A stretch of 64,000 nucleotides of DNA, taken from positions 16,924 to 80,923 of the IMG/VR virus record IMGVR_UViG_3300015360_000032. One strand, given 5' to 3'. The DNA is from a virus. Positions 43,819 through 51,580 of the stretch are shown here, piece by piece. Under the pieces are notes generated by a model, which saw nothing but the letters and a program-made list of their open reading frames with translations, made no database searches and was not told the origin of the DNA. The first letter of the stretch is position 1. Each line of letters starts with the position of its first letter. The translations under genes and the position numbers were made by a program.

Positions 43819-44114
43819 TGCTGTACCCAACCAAAGACGCCGGGCTCCCACGCATTAGAGTTAATGGCTGAAGTCCATTTACAGTCTGCATGGAGAACAA
43901 ATGCCCCTAAGGCATAGGCACTTTGGGGGTCTACAGGGCGCACCCACGGCAAAGTCAAATCCGCCAATGTCACGTCTTCTGCGTAGTAGGTCCATCCTTC
44001 CGGGGGAAGTGTTCCATCCGCATAATCCGCTACATACAGGGTATAGGCGGGCGTGGCTATGTACCTGTGTGCCACAACCATTTCACCATTAACGATCCCG
44101 ACGAGTCTTGGCAT
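43815..44114 (-). CDS. Small carbohydrate-binding-like structural protein
   Basis: 99 residues starting MPRLVGIVNGEMVVAHRYIA after AAAGGAAAATAAATC. The last 35 residues (SAYALGAFVLHADCKWTSAI then NSNAWEPGVFGW) have the aromatic pattern of small chitin-binding (CBM5/12-like) modules found on virion proteins. Binding of host surface sugars is inferred. Confidence 0.6.
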   Translation of the reverse strand: MPRLVGIVNGEMVVAHRYIATPAYTLYVADYADGTLPPEGWTYYAEDVTLADLTLPWVRPVDPQSAYALGAFVLHADCKWTSAINSNAWEPGVFGWVQQ

Positions 44115-44128
44115 GATTTATTTTCCTT

Positions 44129-46426
44129 TTAGCCTGTCACCGTCCAGCCTTTGGCCGTGGCAATACTAGGATTGTCCCCCGCCGTGCCGTAGTTATTGGA
44201 GACCGTTATGGTTCTCGCTGCGACTCCCGACTTCAGATTGGTGTAGATGCGGTTAAGCTCAGTGGCGGATAGTTTGCATCCCGTATATGAGTGCGTAATA
44301 GGTGTTCCCGCGAGTGCGGCAGATTGCAGTGAGAAGCAGCTAATAAACATATTGCTGAAAATCGTACCTGCTGCCGTGTTGAACAGCGGTACAGATTGCA
44401 GAGTGCGGCAGTTATTAAACATGCTGCCGAAATTCGTACCTGCTGCCGTGTTGAACAGCGGTACAGATTGCAGTGAGTAGCAGTTAATAAACATGCTGCT
44501 GAAATTCGTACCTGCTGCCGTGTTGAACAGCGGTACAGATTGCAGAGCGCGGCAGTTATTAAACATGTTGCTGAAACTCGTACCTGCTGCCGTGTTGAAC
44601 AGTGGTACAGATTGCAATGCGAAGCAGTTAATAAACATGCTGCTGAAACTCGTACCTGCTGCCGTGTTGAACAGTGGTACAGATTGCAATGCGAAGCAGT
44701 TATTAAACATGTTGCTGAAACCCGTACCTGCTGCCGTGTTGAACAGCGGTAGGGATTGCAGTGCGAGGCAGCTAATAAACATGCTGCTGAAATTCGTACC
44801 TGCTGCCGTGTTGAACAGCGGTACAGATTGCAGTGAGTAGCAGCTAATAAACATGCTGCTGAAATTCGTACCTGCTGCCGTGTTGAACAGCGGTAGGGAT
44901 TGCAGTGCGGAGCAGCTATTAAACATGCTGCTGAAATCCGCACCTGCTGCCGTGTTGAACAGCGGTAGGGATTGCAGTGAGTAGCAGTTAATAAACATGC
45001 TGCTGAAACTCGTACCTGCTGCCGTGTTGAACAGTGGTAGGGATTGCAGTGCGGAGCAGCTATTAAACATGTTGCTGAAATTCGTACCACGCACCACGTT
45101 GCCGCTGCCGTCTGTAGTTAACGCTATTGCATCCCCACCATAACTAAAGGCGACCTGAAAAGTATTGGCTGTCTGACCAACAACAAAGTAGCTTGAGTAG
45201 GCACTGATTTCGGTTGTGCTGGTGATGCTGGTGAAGATCGCGGTATCACCATTGCGAAACCCGTGGGCCGTTGCGGTTACTGTGTCACCAGCATCTTGGA
45301 AAGTGCAAGCCAGAGTGGCGGAAGCGGTAGCGCTAGTCACCAACTGCGCTATGTTGAGCAATTTATAGTTGTTGAAAAACAGATAGTCTAGTTGCCGCAA
45401 ATCGCTGTTAACTATGCTGGCTCTTTGTAGCTCAGAAAAATTAATGACCTGTGTAGGGTCCCCAGGAGTTTGCACTCCGATCCGCAAATCTGTCATCGCG
45501 GCAAACGACATTGCGATGTCTAAGAACAGGGATGAGTAAGTCTGCAACAACGCTGTTGAATGTTTGACGTGCAAATTCAACTGGGTGATGGTTGAAGCGT
45601 TTGGCACTACTGTGATGATGACTTGACGGTACTGGGGGACATAGACCGACCCGCTGCCGTTTGTAGTCAATGCAATTGCAGACCCGCCAATCGTCGAAGC
45701 TACTTGGAATGTGTTGGTTGTTTGACTGACCACGTAGTAAGTGGTGTACGTGCTGATGCCGGTGGTGCTGGTAATCGCCGAGAAGGCGACAGCCCGTCCG
45801 TTTGCCCAACCGTGAGCATTAAGGGTTACGGTATCCCCCGTGTCCTGAAAAGTGCAAGCCACTGCGGTTGCAATACCTACGTCAGAGGTATTGAGAGCGC
45901 TGGCCCAGGTGATTTCCTTTTCAGCCGTGCCCCCGCTGGCTACGTTTTGCGTAGCAGAGCCATCACCCCAGTCAACCGTGTAGTTGCCGGCAGCAGAGAA
46001 TGCTACGAAATTGCCTTCGGGCCAGACAGCGTGCAATCCTGCGAACTTCTCATCGCTTGAGATGATCGAAGGCATCGCCAACCACGCGGCGGGGCGAACC
46101 CAGGTACTCACTGGTCCGATTGATGTGCCGGAAGCAATGGAGGCAACTTCGAGCTTCGATGCAAAGACCGGCGAGTCGCGGTGATCGGTGAGGTTGCGCT
46201 TGTAGCAAATCAGAAAGCCAAACTCACCAACGGCCAGACCTGTCACGTTGTCGAGGTCAATCTTGATCCAACCATCCGCGTCTGTGGTCAAGACTCCCGA
46301 CTTTCCCTTGATCTGGGTAAAGTCAACAACGGAAGCTGAGTCTAGCCACACGACTTCAATCGCAGTCTGATTCGCCATGGGCGAGCCGGCTGCGTTGTAT
46401 AGACGAACTTCTACGCCCTTAGGCAT
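44129..46426 (-). CDS. BspA-like (DUF285) repeat protein
   Basis: 765 residues. Residues 1-115 form a beta-rich head region. Two copies of a 70-residue domain follow (about 190-265 and 365-440, both with ACTFQDxGDTV, and FxSITSTT-IS-Y, and NTFQVA). From about residue 445 come ten nearly identical 24-residue repeats of the form LQSxPLFNTAAGTxFSxMF(I/N)xC, the DUF285/BspA leucine-rich type, then a short cap. Such surfaces mediate binding. The repeats are nearly identical at DNA level too, so unequal recombination is likely. Probably displayed on the capsid or tail. Confidence 0.8.
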   Translation of the reverse strand: MPKGVEVRLYNAAGSPMANQTAIEVVWLDSASVVDFTQIKGKSGVLTTDADGWIKIDLDNVTGLAVGEFGFLICYKRNLTDHRDSPVFASKLEVASIASGTSIGPVSTWVRPAAWLAMPSIISSDEKFAGLHAVWPEGNFVAFSAAGNYTVDWGDGSATQNVASGGTAEKEITWASALNTSDVGIATAVACTFQDTGDTVTLNAHGWANGRAVAFSAITSTTGISTYTTYYVVSQTTNTFQVASTIGGSAIALTTNGSGSVYVPQYRQVIITVVPNASTITQLNLHVKHSTALLQTYSSLFLDIAMSFAAMTDLRIGVQTPGDPTQVINFSELQRASIVNSDLRQLDYLFFNNYKLLNIAQLVTSATASATLACTFQDAGDTVTATAHGFRNGDTAIFTSITSTTEISAYSSYFVVGQTANTFQVAFSYGGDAIALTTDGSGNVVRGTNFSNMFNSCSALQSLPLFNTAAGTSFSSMFINCYSLQSLPLFNTAAGADFSSMFNSCSALQSLPLFNTAAGTNFSSMFISCYSLQSVPLFNTAAGTNFSSMFISCLALQSLPLFNTAAGTGFSNMFNNCFALQSVPLFNTAAGTSFSSMFINCFALQSVPLFNTAAGTSFSNMFNNCRALQSVPLFNTAAGTNFSSMFINCYSLQSVPLFNTAAGTNFGSMFNNCRTLQSVPLFNTAAGTIFSNMFISCFSLQSAALAGTPITHSYTGCKLSATELNRIYTNLKSGVAARTITVSNNYGTAGDNPSIATAKGWTVTG
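44331..45090 (-). repeat. Ten tandem 72-bp repeats inside the BspA-like gene
   Basis: Units of 72 bp with a near-invariant core (GTACCTGCTGCCGTGTTGAA on the plus strand) recur at exact 72-base spacing. Because the period is a multiple of three, several other frames remain open across the block; those are shadows. Units differ mainly at the CYS, CSA, CFA and CRA positions of the protein. Confidence 0.92.
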
Positions 46427-46477
46427 GTGGACTCCAGGCGGCGAAAACTAGGCGTGGGTAAGGTGCATTACTGCATT

Positions 46478-46495
46478 TTTGAAATCAATTTCAAA
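46478..46495. repeat. 18-bp dyad, perfect arms (junction)
   Basis: TTTGAAATCAATTTCAAA in the gap before the BspA-like gene. Confidence 0.9.
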
Positions 46496-46525
46496 GCCCT
46501 AGGGTCGGGTTTACCCAAGCTACCC

Positions 46526-46960
46526 TTAAACCATCGTGAAGATTCCAAGCGCGTTGTTCTGGATCGTCAACGTGTTCGGTGACGTGATCGTGAACTGAGC
46601 GGTAGACAGCCTCGACCAGCACAGCGCCTTGGCACCGGAAGTGCCAATGACGGCGAACTTCACGTTGATCAGCGACGAACCAGATGCGGTGAACACCAAG
46701 TCAGCCGCGTTAAAGCGGAAAGACTTAGCAGAGGCACCTACCGTCCAAGTCATCGTAGCCAGTAGCCGGCCACCAACGACATAACCCCCACGGGCTGAAA
46801 TCTCATTCGTGATAGCGGCGAAGGTCGAGAGGGTGAAGGTAGAGGCATTTGAAGCTGAAGTGTGGAGCTTCATCTTCATAACAGTCGTCCCAAGGACGAT
46901 GGTGCCATTACCAATGTACTTTTTAGCAGTGTTGTAAAGCAGCCAAGCGGTAGCGGGCAT
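46526..46960 (-). CDS. Probable virion structural protein
   Basis: 144 residues starting MPATAWLLYNTAKKYIGNG. Beta-rich, with KMKLHTSASNASTFTLSTFA and TWTVGASAKSFRFNAADLVF, a pattern common in small structural proteins of siphoviruses. It lies between the methyltransferase fusion and the BspA-like gene. No precise role can be given. Confidence 0.65.
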   Translation of the reverse strand: MPATAWLLYNTAKKYIGNGTIVLGTTVMKMKLHTSASNASTFTLSTFAAITNEISARGGYVVGGRLLATMTWTVGASAKSFRFNAADLVFTASGSSLINVKFAVIGTSGAKALCWSRLSTAQFTITSPNTLTIQNNALGIFTMV

Positions 46961-46962
46961 GA

Positions 46963-48462
46963 TTAGGATTCCTTTTGATGGGAGGTTGCGATATCAGAGC
47001 CAGTTTGAATCATGTGCCTAATGAGTCCGTCACCGTAGACGGCAAGTTCAACCTCGTCACCCAGCATCTGGACGACATCCCGAAATTCAGCCGCCTGGGA
47101 CATCATCCAAGGCGTGCATTCAAATGTGCGGCCACCGCACGTTAACGGGAACAAGGGTGCCCCGTCATTTTCTTTTTGCTCGTATGCATGATGCTTGCCA
47201 TTAGGCAACGCACAAGAATCGAAACCAAAGACATGCATGCGGTAATAGCCAAGCATGCGCAGAAGCGGAATGGCTCTCAGCACAACGGTAGAGCCGCCCG
47301 GGATGGGGTAGCAAGTACCATATTTCTCTAGAATTTTGTCGCCGTTCTCCGCATCGATGCAGGCATGCCACAGGAAGGTTCTCTCCTTCGGCAATCCCTC
47401 AAATACGCTAGGATGCGCCTGCGAGGCAATCAGGTAGCGGCAGGTGTCAACTTGCGGCTTGACGAACCGTGCATTGAATTCGCGGCCATCAATAACGACT
47501 TGAGCACTCGGGACCAAGCCCTTTTCAATTGCCCAGTTATAGGCGCCATTGCAAGTAACCAGTGCGCAACCGTCTTCCCGCAATTGGCGAATCCGATCTA
47601 GCTCGCTCTCCATGCTTGGGCCACCGGCAAGAAGAATTACTTCGCGGTCTTGTCTGTCGTACGGTTCTGCCTGCATCCAGCCGTTATTGATATTGATTTC
47701 AATATTTTTGTTTAGTTGCTCATCAGTGATATTGATCGTCCCGACTTTGCAGACATCCGCAACTTGCTTCCACGCACTGCAATAGATGTCGCAGGAAATT
47801 TCGTCTTTTTGGGTCCAATGAATAACTGCACCAAGCTCTCTAAGCTGCTCAACCCACCAAGACAAAGGCTTGACGGTCAGGTGCAGAGACTCACCAATCG
47901 TCTTGCCAAAGTGGTCGTCAATGGTGGAGATGCTGAAAAAGACATGTTCGGCGGCACCAAGAATATTGTTCAACACCTTCGACACATCATCTGTAGGGAT
48001 ATGCTCCATGACATCGCAGCAGTACCCGTAGGCCGTTGCGGTCGGAATGTTCTTTGTCAAATCTTGCTGGCGGAAGGTAATTCTTCCGCGCTGTGTCTCA
48101 CACGCTTGTGCAACTTCAGCATCGAGGCAGTTCTCGGTAAAGTCCATCATCGTGACTTTCATACCAAAAATACCGAGCATCAAAGCTTCGCGGCCTGATC
48201 CACATCCAAAACAAGTCACTTCGCTATCATGCGGGGCGCGAGCAACCTCCATAAACGTAGACGACTTTGACTCGCCGGGAGACACCTTGCGGTAGTCGGG
48301 GCCAGCCCACAATTGTTCGTACTTTTTCTTCTCGGGGTTTTCTTCGACGACTGCTACAGGCGCTACTTGCTCAATGGCGGCAACTTTAGGCTTCCAGCCG
48401 GGAATCGGCTTAATCAAAACCTTAGGTGTTTGCCCTGCCATGCCTGTGCGAACCGTTGACAT
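46963..48462 (-). CDS. Methyltransferase-MptE/DUF115 fusion enzyme
   Basis: 499 residues. Residues about 60-245 are a class I SAM-dependent methyltransferase (VTCFGCGSGREALMLGIFG as motif I, DFTENCLDAEVAQ, CCDVMEHIPTDDV). Residues about 290-480 fit the MptE-like DUF115 fold (LLAGGPSMESELDRI, LVTCNGAYNWAIEKGLVPSA, VVIDGREFN, IPGGSTVVLRAIPLLRMLG, VFGFDS), related to Maf-type flagellin glycosylation factors. It may modify a virion protein or glycan. It sits in a virion block directly after the capsid terminator. A dyad copy (47686-47703) lies between the two domains. Confidence 0.82.
   Translation of the reverse strand: MSTVRTGMAGQTPKVLIKPIPGWKPKVAAIEQVAPVAVVEENPEKKKYEQLWAGPDYRKVSPGESKSSTFMEVARAPHDSEVTCFGCGSGREALMLGIFGMKVTMMDFTENCLDAEVAQACETQRGRITFRQQDLTKNIPTATAYGYCCDVMEHIPTDDVSKVLNNILGAAEHVFFSISTIDDHFGKTIGESLHLTVKPLSWWVEQLRELGAVIHWTQKDEISCDIYCSAWKQVADVCKVGTINITDEQLNKNIEININNGWMQAEPYDRQDREVILLAGGPSMESELDRIRQLREDGCALVTCNGAYNWAIEKGLVPSAQVVIDGREFNARFVKPQVDTCRYLIASQAHPSVFEGLPKERTFLWHACIDAENGDKILEKYGTCYPIPGGSTVVLRAIPLLRMLGYYRMHVFGFDSCALPNGKHHAYEQKENDGAPLFPLTCGGRTFECTPWMMSQAAEFRDVVQMLGDEVELAVYGDGLIRHMIQTGSDIATSHQKES
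47686..47703. repeat. 18-bp dyad copy (intragenic)
   Basis: ATTGATATTGATTTCAAT between the two domains of the methyltransferase fusion. Confidence 0.65.
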
Positions 48463-48492
48463 TTTTTCCTCTTACTTGCCGTTCTCAGGCAA

Positions 48493-48510
48493 AGTGAAAT
48501 TGATTTCAAA
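48493..48510. repeat. 18-bp dyad copy (near terminator)
   Basis: AGTGAAATTGATTTCAAA five bases beyond the capsid terminator. Confidence 0.8.
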
Positions 48511-48514
48511 CCCT

Positions 48515-48545
48515 AAAAAGGGGCCAGAGCGGTAGCCCTGGCCCC
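48515..48545 (-). terminator. Intrinsic terminator after major capsid gene
   Basis: On the minus strand GGGGCCAG-loop-CTGGCCCC (48545-48538 with 48527-48520) runs into TTTTT. It closes the head unit behind the capsid gene. A dyad copy (48493-48510) begins five bases after it. Confidence 0.88.
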
Positions 48546-48563
48546 TCACGGCCTTCGGCTCGA

Positions 48564-49508
48564 TTAGATGTTTTCGAGCTTCACGACTGCATCAGCGTCA
48601 TCGATCTGGAGACCGCAACGCATCGTCAAAACAATCACCCACTCGCGCGAGCGAATATCCTTGTCCGTCTCGACCGTGATATCGCGGCGGATGCCGAAAA
48701 TCAGGTTCTTCGGGAAAGTCACCAGACCCGTAGCGCCGATGCCGTCAGCAGCAATCATCGGAGCGCCTTCCAACTTCAGGCCGTGAGCCATGATCGGGAG
48801 GTTTTCTTGCAACGTGGTATCGCCGTAGCCGGTTTGGCGCTGAGCGACCTTCTGACGATAGCGAAGGGTATTCGCCACCGAAATGAAGCCACGCATTTGC
48901 GGCAGGTAACGGAGATACTTTTGCGGCAGAGCCAGCAGCGCATCGACAACGAGGTCAGGGTTGATGCCCGCGCCCAGATTGTCCGCAACGTGAGCCGTTG
49001 CACGCTTGAGCCAGCCGTTTTGCAGCGCGAGGTACGCATCGGCAGAAGCCGTGTCGGCCCACAGTGCAAACTCCTCCAAGTCGAGAGCGGCCTGCTGCGC
49101 GATGAGGCGCATGATGTGCGCTTCGAGCGACTGACCTTCGATGTTGTCTTCCAGCGCTTCGTAAGGGATGCGAACTTCCGCGATAACTTCCGAAGAGGTT
49201 AGTTGGATTTGCGAAGACACGGGCTTCGCACGGTCAGCAGCGCGAACATATCTGTCGTTGCCGCCAGCGTCGAGTTCAGAGCCTGCGGTACGCGCGGCAC
49301 GCAGGATACGACTTCCAAAACCTATGCGGTTGATCTTGACTTCCGGGGCGCCCATGCGGACGACACGAGCTTGAGGAAGAACCGTGGGTTCATCAAGAAT
49401 CAAGTCAATAAACGCATTGGCTTGCTCGGGCAGAAGCAAACCGCCGTTGGTGTTCAGGTCCGCAATTGCAAGGTCTGCGCGGGCCAGATTTTCGTTTCTC
49501 GTAGGCAT
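48564..49508 (-). CDS. Major capsid protein, HK97-like fold
   Basis: 314 residues. LLPEQANAFIDLILDEPTVL at the N-terminus, SSQIQLTSSEVIAEVRIPYE (P-domain strand), LIAQQAALDLEEFALWAD (spine helix) and a C-terminal VIVLTMRCGLQIDDADAVVK fit HK97-fold capsid proteins. It follows portal, protease and scaffold-like genes and is followed by a strong terminator, as expected for the most abundant virion protein. GGAG ribosome-binding site. Confidence 0.9.
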   Translation of the reverse strand: MPTRNENLARADLAIADLNTNGGLLLPEQANAFIDLILDEPTVLPQARVVRMGAPEVKINRIGFGSRILRAARTAGSELDAGGNDRYVRAADRAKPVSSQIQLTSSEVIAEVRIPYEALEDNIEGQSLEAHIMRLIAQQAALDLEEFALWADTASADAYLALQNGWLKRATAHVADNLGAGINPDLVVDALLALPQKYLRYLPQMRGFISVANTLRYRQKVAQRQTGYGDTTLQENLPIMAHGLKLEGAPMIAADGIGATGLVTFPKNLIFGIRRDITVETDKDIRSREWVIVLTMRCGLQIDDADAVVKLENI

Positions 49509-49541
49509 AGTAAAAGACTCCTTGGTGTTGGTGTGTTCAGT

Positions 49542-50963
49542 TTAGGCCGTTGCTTTGCCGCGAAGGCCGCTGAAAGCACCACGGAAAACGTCAGTCGTCT
49601 TTTCCTTGCTTTCACCTTCTTTACTTGCCGGGGGACTGCTTTCTTGCTGTGAGCGAACCAGGGTTTGCCCCGCCAAGCTCTCCACTCTTTCGGTTACGGG
49701 CTTCATGACTTCTTCCATGATGGCCTTGATGTCCGACCGGCTCAGCGTTTCGCTGGCGGGAGCGGCCACTGCGGCGACTGCGGCGGGGGCGGCAGTAAGC
49801 TCAACCCCTGCGGGCTTGGCGGCTTCGAAAGCGGCTTTGACGCCCTCGATCACACCACTACGGATCATCTCGGTCACTTCTGCGCGAGTCAGTGGCGAAT
49901 CCGCCTTCTGAACTTCGATGGGCTTGGCTTCTGGGGTGGCCGCGCCGCTGGCTGCTGTCGTCATTAAATTCTCCTGGTTAGGTTTTGCGGATCGAACCAC
50001 CGACACCAAGAGTTGGCGCGGCAGAGAGTCCATCACTGTTCCGACGTATTCACCGAACTGCGCAAGTGCGCGGTTGGCGAGTTCTTTTCGCATGTCCAGG
50101 GATAGGCGACTCCAAATCACGATATCGAGGAGGATCGACTTCAGCATGTAGATGGAGTCTTCCATCGCAACACTAAATTCTTGATCCGCCATCGCTGCCG
50201 CGAAGTCGAGTTGCCCCCATCCCCAGTTTCCGTAGGCTGCTTCATTCACGACAGCAACGAAGCCATCAGGAATGCTTGCAACATCCGAACGAACTATGAC
50301 GGCAGTGATGCCATCTTCGAGTGCCATCTGGCGAGTTTCCTCCCCCTCTGGCACCGCGCTCCGTCTAACCACGTAGCATTCGTCAGGATTCTGCGGTTCT
50401 TCGACGGTGCCGTCAACACATTTTTCGGCAACCCATCGCTTAACGTCTTCCAAGGTGTACTTGGCCGCGTCAAAATTCATATGCGCCACTGTCAGCGCGG
50501 CTTTCTCGCCGACCGCCGGAGTGGCGTCAGCCATGCGAGCAATCGTTGCGGTCAAGCCTTCTTCGTTCAGCTTGATAGCCATCGTCGTGTCGTTTGAAAT
50601 TGATTTCAAATCTGCACGGATGGCAACGATGGTGTTTTCTGTCTTCTCGATCCGGTATCCGGAGAGACCATAGTTCTTAAGCGCAGCTTCGACAAATTCT
50701 TCGTTCGCGTCTGGCGGGAACGTAAGTTGAAGGATGGGTCCGGGCTCTTCACTGCGCTTTGTGCGGCGCAACAGTGGTGTACGCATTTTGGGAGCCCCTT
50801 CCGTGTCCGAGCGGACAATTTTGAATCCAGTTTGATTGGCGGGCAAACCCACCATACTCAGCATCTTTGGTTTGCTGATCGCCACCAGCGCGCCCTCGAC
50901 TGGCGTGGCGTCCACTACCGCTTCATCAGCCCGTTTGATCGGGCGGGGATTACGAACAAGCAT
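49542..50963 (-). CDS. Scaffold-like / XkdF-associated head protein
   Basis: 473 residues from ATG at 50963 (AAGGAGAGCCAAG before it); a TTG extension reaches 50981. Residues 30-120 hold SKPKMLSMVGLPANQTGFKI and LTFPPDANEEFVEAALKNYG. The end (about 370-473) is Ala/Lys/Glu-rich coil, then an Ala-rich linker and a charged tail, typical of a scaffold. Between the protease and the capsid genes, a scaffold role is the simplest reading. A perfect dyad copy (50593-50610) is read LKSIS. Confidence 0.65.
   Translation of the reverse strand: MLVRNPRPIKRADEAVVDATPVEGALVAISKPKMLSMVGLPANQTGFKIVRSDTEGAPKMRTPLLRRTKRSEEPGPILQLTFPPDANEEFVEAALKNYGLSGYRIEKTENTIVAIRADLKSISNDTTMAIKLNEEGLTATIARMADATPAVGEKAALTVAHMNFDAAKYTLEDVKRWVAEKCVDGTVEEPQNPDECYVVRRSAVPEGEETRQMALEDGITAVIVRSDVASIPDGFVAVVNEAAYGNWGWGQLDFAAAMADQEFSVAMEDSIYMLKSILLDIVIWSRLSLDMRKELANRALAQFGEYVGTVMDSLPRQLLVSVVRSAKPNQENLMTTAASGAATPEAKPIEVQKADSPLTRAEVTEMIRSGVIEGVKAAFEAAKPAGVELTAAPAAVAAVAAPASETLSRSDIKAIMEEVMKPVTERVESLAGQTLVRSQQESSPPASKEGESKEKTTDVFRGAFSGLRGKATA
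50593..50610. repeat. 18-bp dyad, perfect arms (intragenic)
   Basis: TTTGAAATTGATTTCAAA in the scaffold-like gene, read as LKSIS. Confidence 0.9.
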
Positions 50964-50977
50964 CTTGGCTCTCCTTT

Positions 50978-51580
50978 TCAATGCGTCAAAACTTGATATC
51001 GGTGGTTGTGTTCCCCCGCACCAAACAAACTAATCGCTACATTGGTCACTGTATGGATCGAGATTCTATGCGAATGTCCATCCGTAACTCCAGTTCCGCC
51101 AGATATGGGCTGATTTAGAGCGTTTAACAGGACAAGGTAGGTGTGGGTGTGACCGTCGGTCAGGTCGGGCTGGGTGGTGCCAGTAACCTGCCTATTTCGC
51201 AGATTCTGGATGACTACATCGGTCATGAAGCAGTCGGCTTGGTAACTGAATCCGTTCAGCTTGCCGTCTAGCACCATCTGCCATGTCTCGTCATCGAGTA
51301 CCTTCATGGCAATGACCCACGATCCCTCAGCAAAATCGGGGTCCCCCGGGCGGGCTATGAAAGACTCTACGAGAAGAAGCTTCTCCCCGTTCACATCAAT
51401 CAGATCATGATCGATGTCCAGACCAAACCCATGCTCTGCATAGGCGTAGACGAAATCCTTGATGGCTTCTCGGGTATAGATGTCCCCGTAGCAGTTAGGC
51501 ACGTCGGGGGACAGCAACTCGCACATCACAACCCGCTCGTACTCGTCATCCCCTCTTTTGATGAGTCTGATTCCGGACAT
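50978..51580 (-). CDS. Prohead protease, XkdF-like
   Basis: 200 residues from ATG at 51580 (overlapping the portal stop, TGATG). NCYGDIYTREAIKDFVYAYA, GLDIDHDLIDVNGEKLLLVE and GSWVIAMKVLDDETWQMVLD then GKLNGFSYQ fit the XkdF-type phage serine protease family. The C-terminal third is unusually His-rich (DGHTHTYL, GVTDGHSHRI, GEHNHRY), which could bind metal. It should mature the capsid and scaffold. Confidence 0.87.
   Translation of the reverse strand: MSGIRLIKRGDDEYERVVMCELLSPDVPNCYGDIYTREAIKDFVYAYAEHGFGLDIDHDLIDVNGEKLLLVESFIARPGDPDFAEGSWVIAMKVLDDETWQMVLDGKLNGFSYQADCFMTDVVIQNLRNRQVTGTTQPDLTDGHTHTYLVLLNALNQPISGGTGVTDGHSHRISIHTVTNVAISLFGAGEHNHRYQVLTH

Noticed and set aside
44233-45090. 285-residue open frame rich in CSTRQQVR repeats on the minus strand
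   Set aside because: It is the out-of-frame reading of the 72-bp repeats of the BspA-like gene. The repeat period keeps every frame open; it has no independent ribosome-binding site.
44331-45090. CRISPR array
   Set aside because: The regular spacing comes from in-frame coding repeats with no unique spacers. No Cas-like gene is present.
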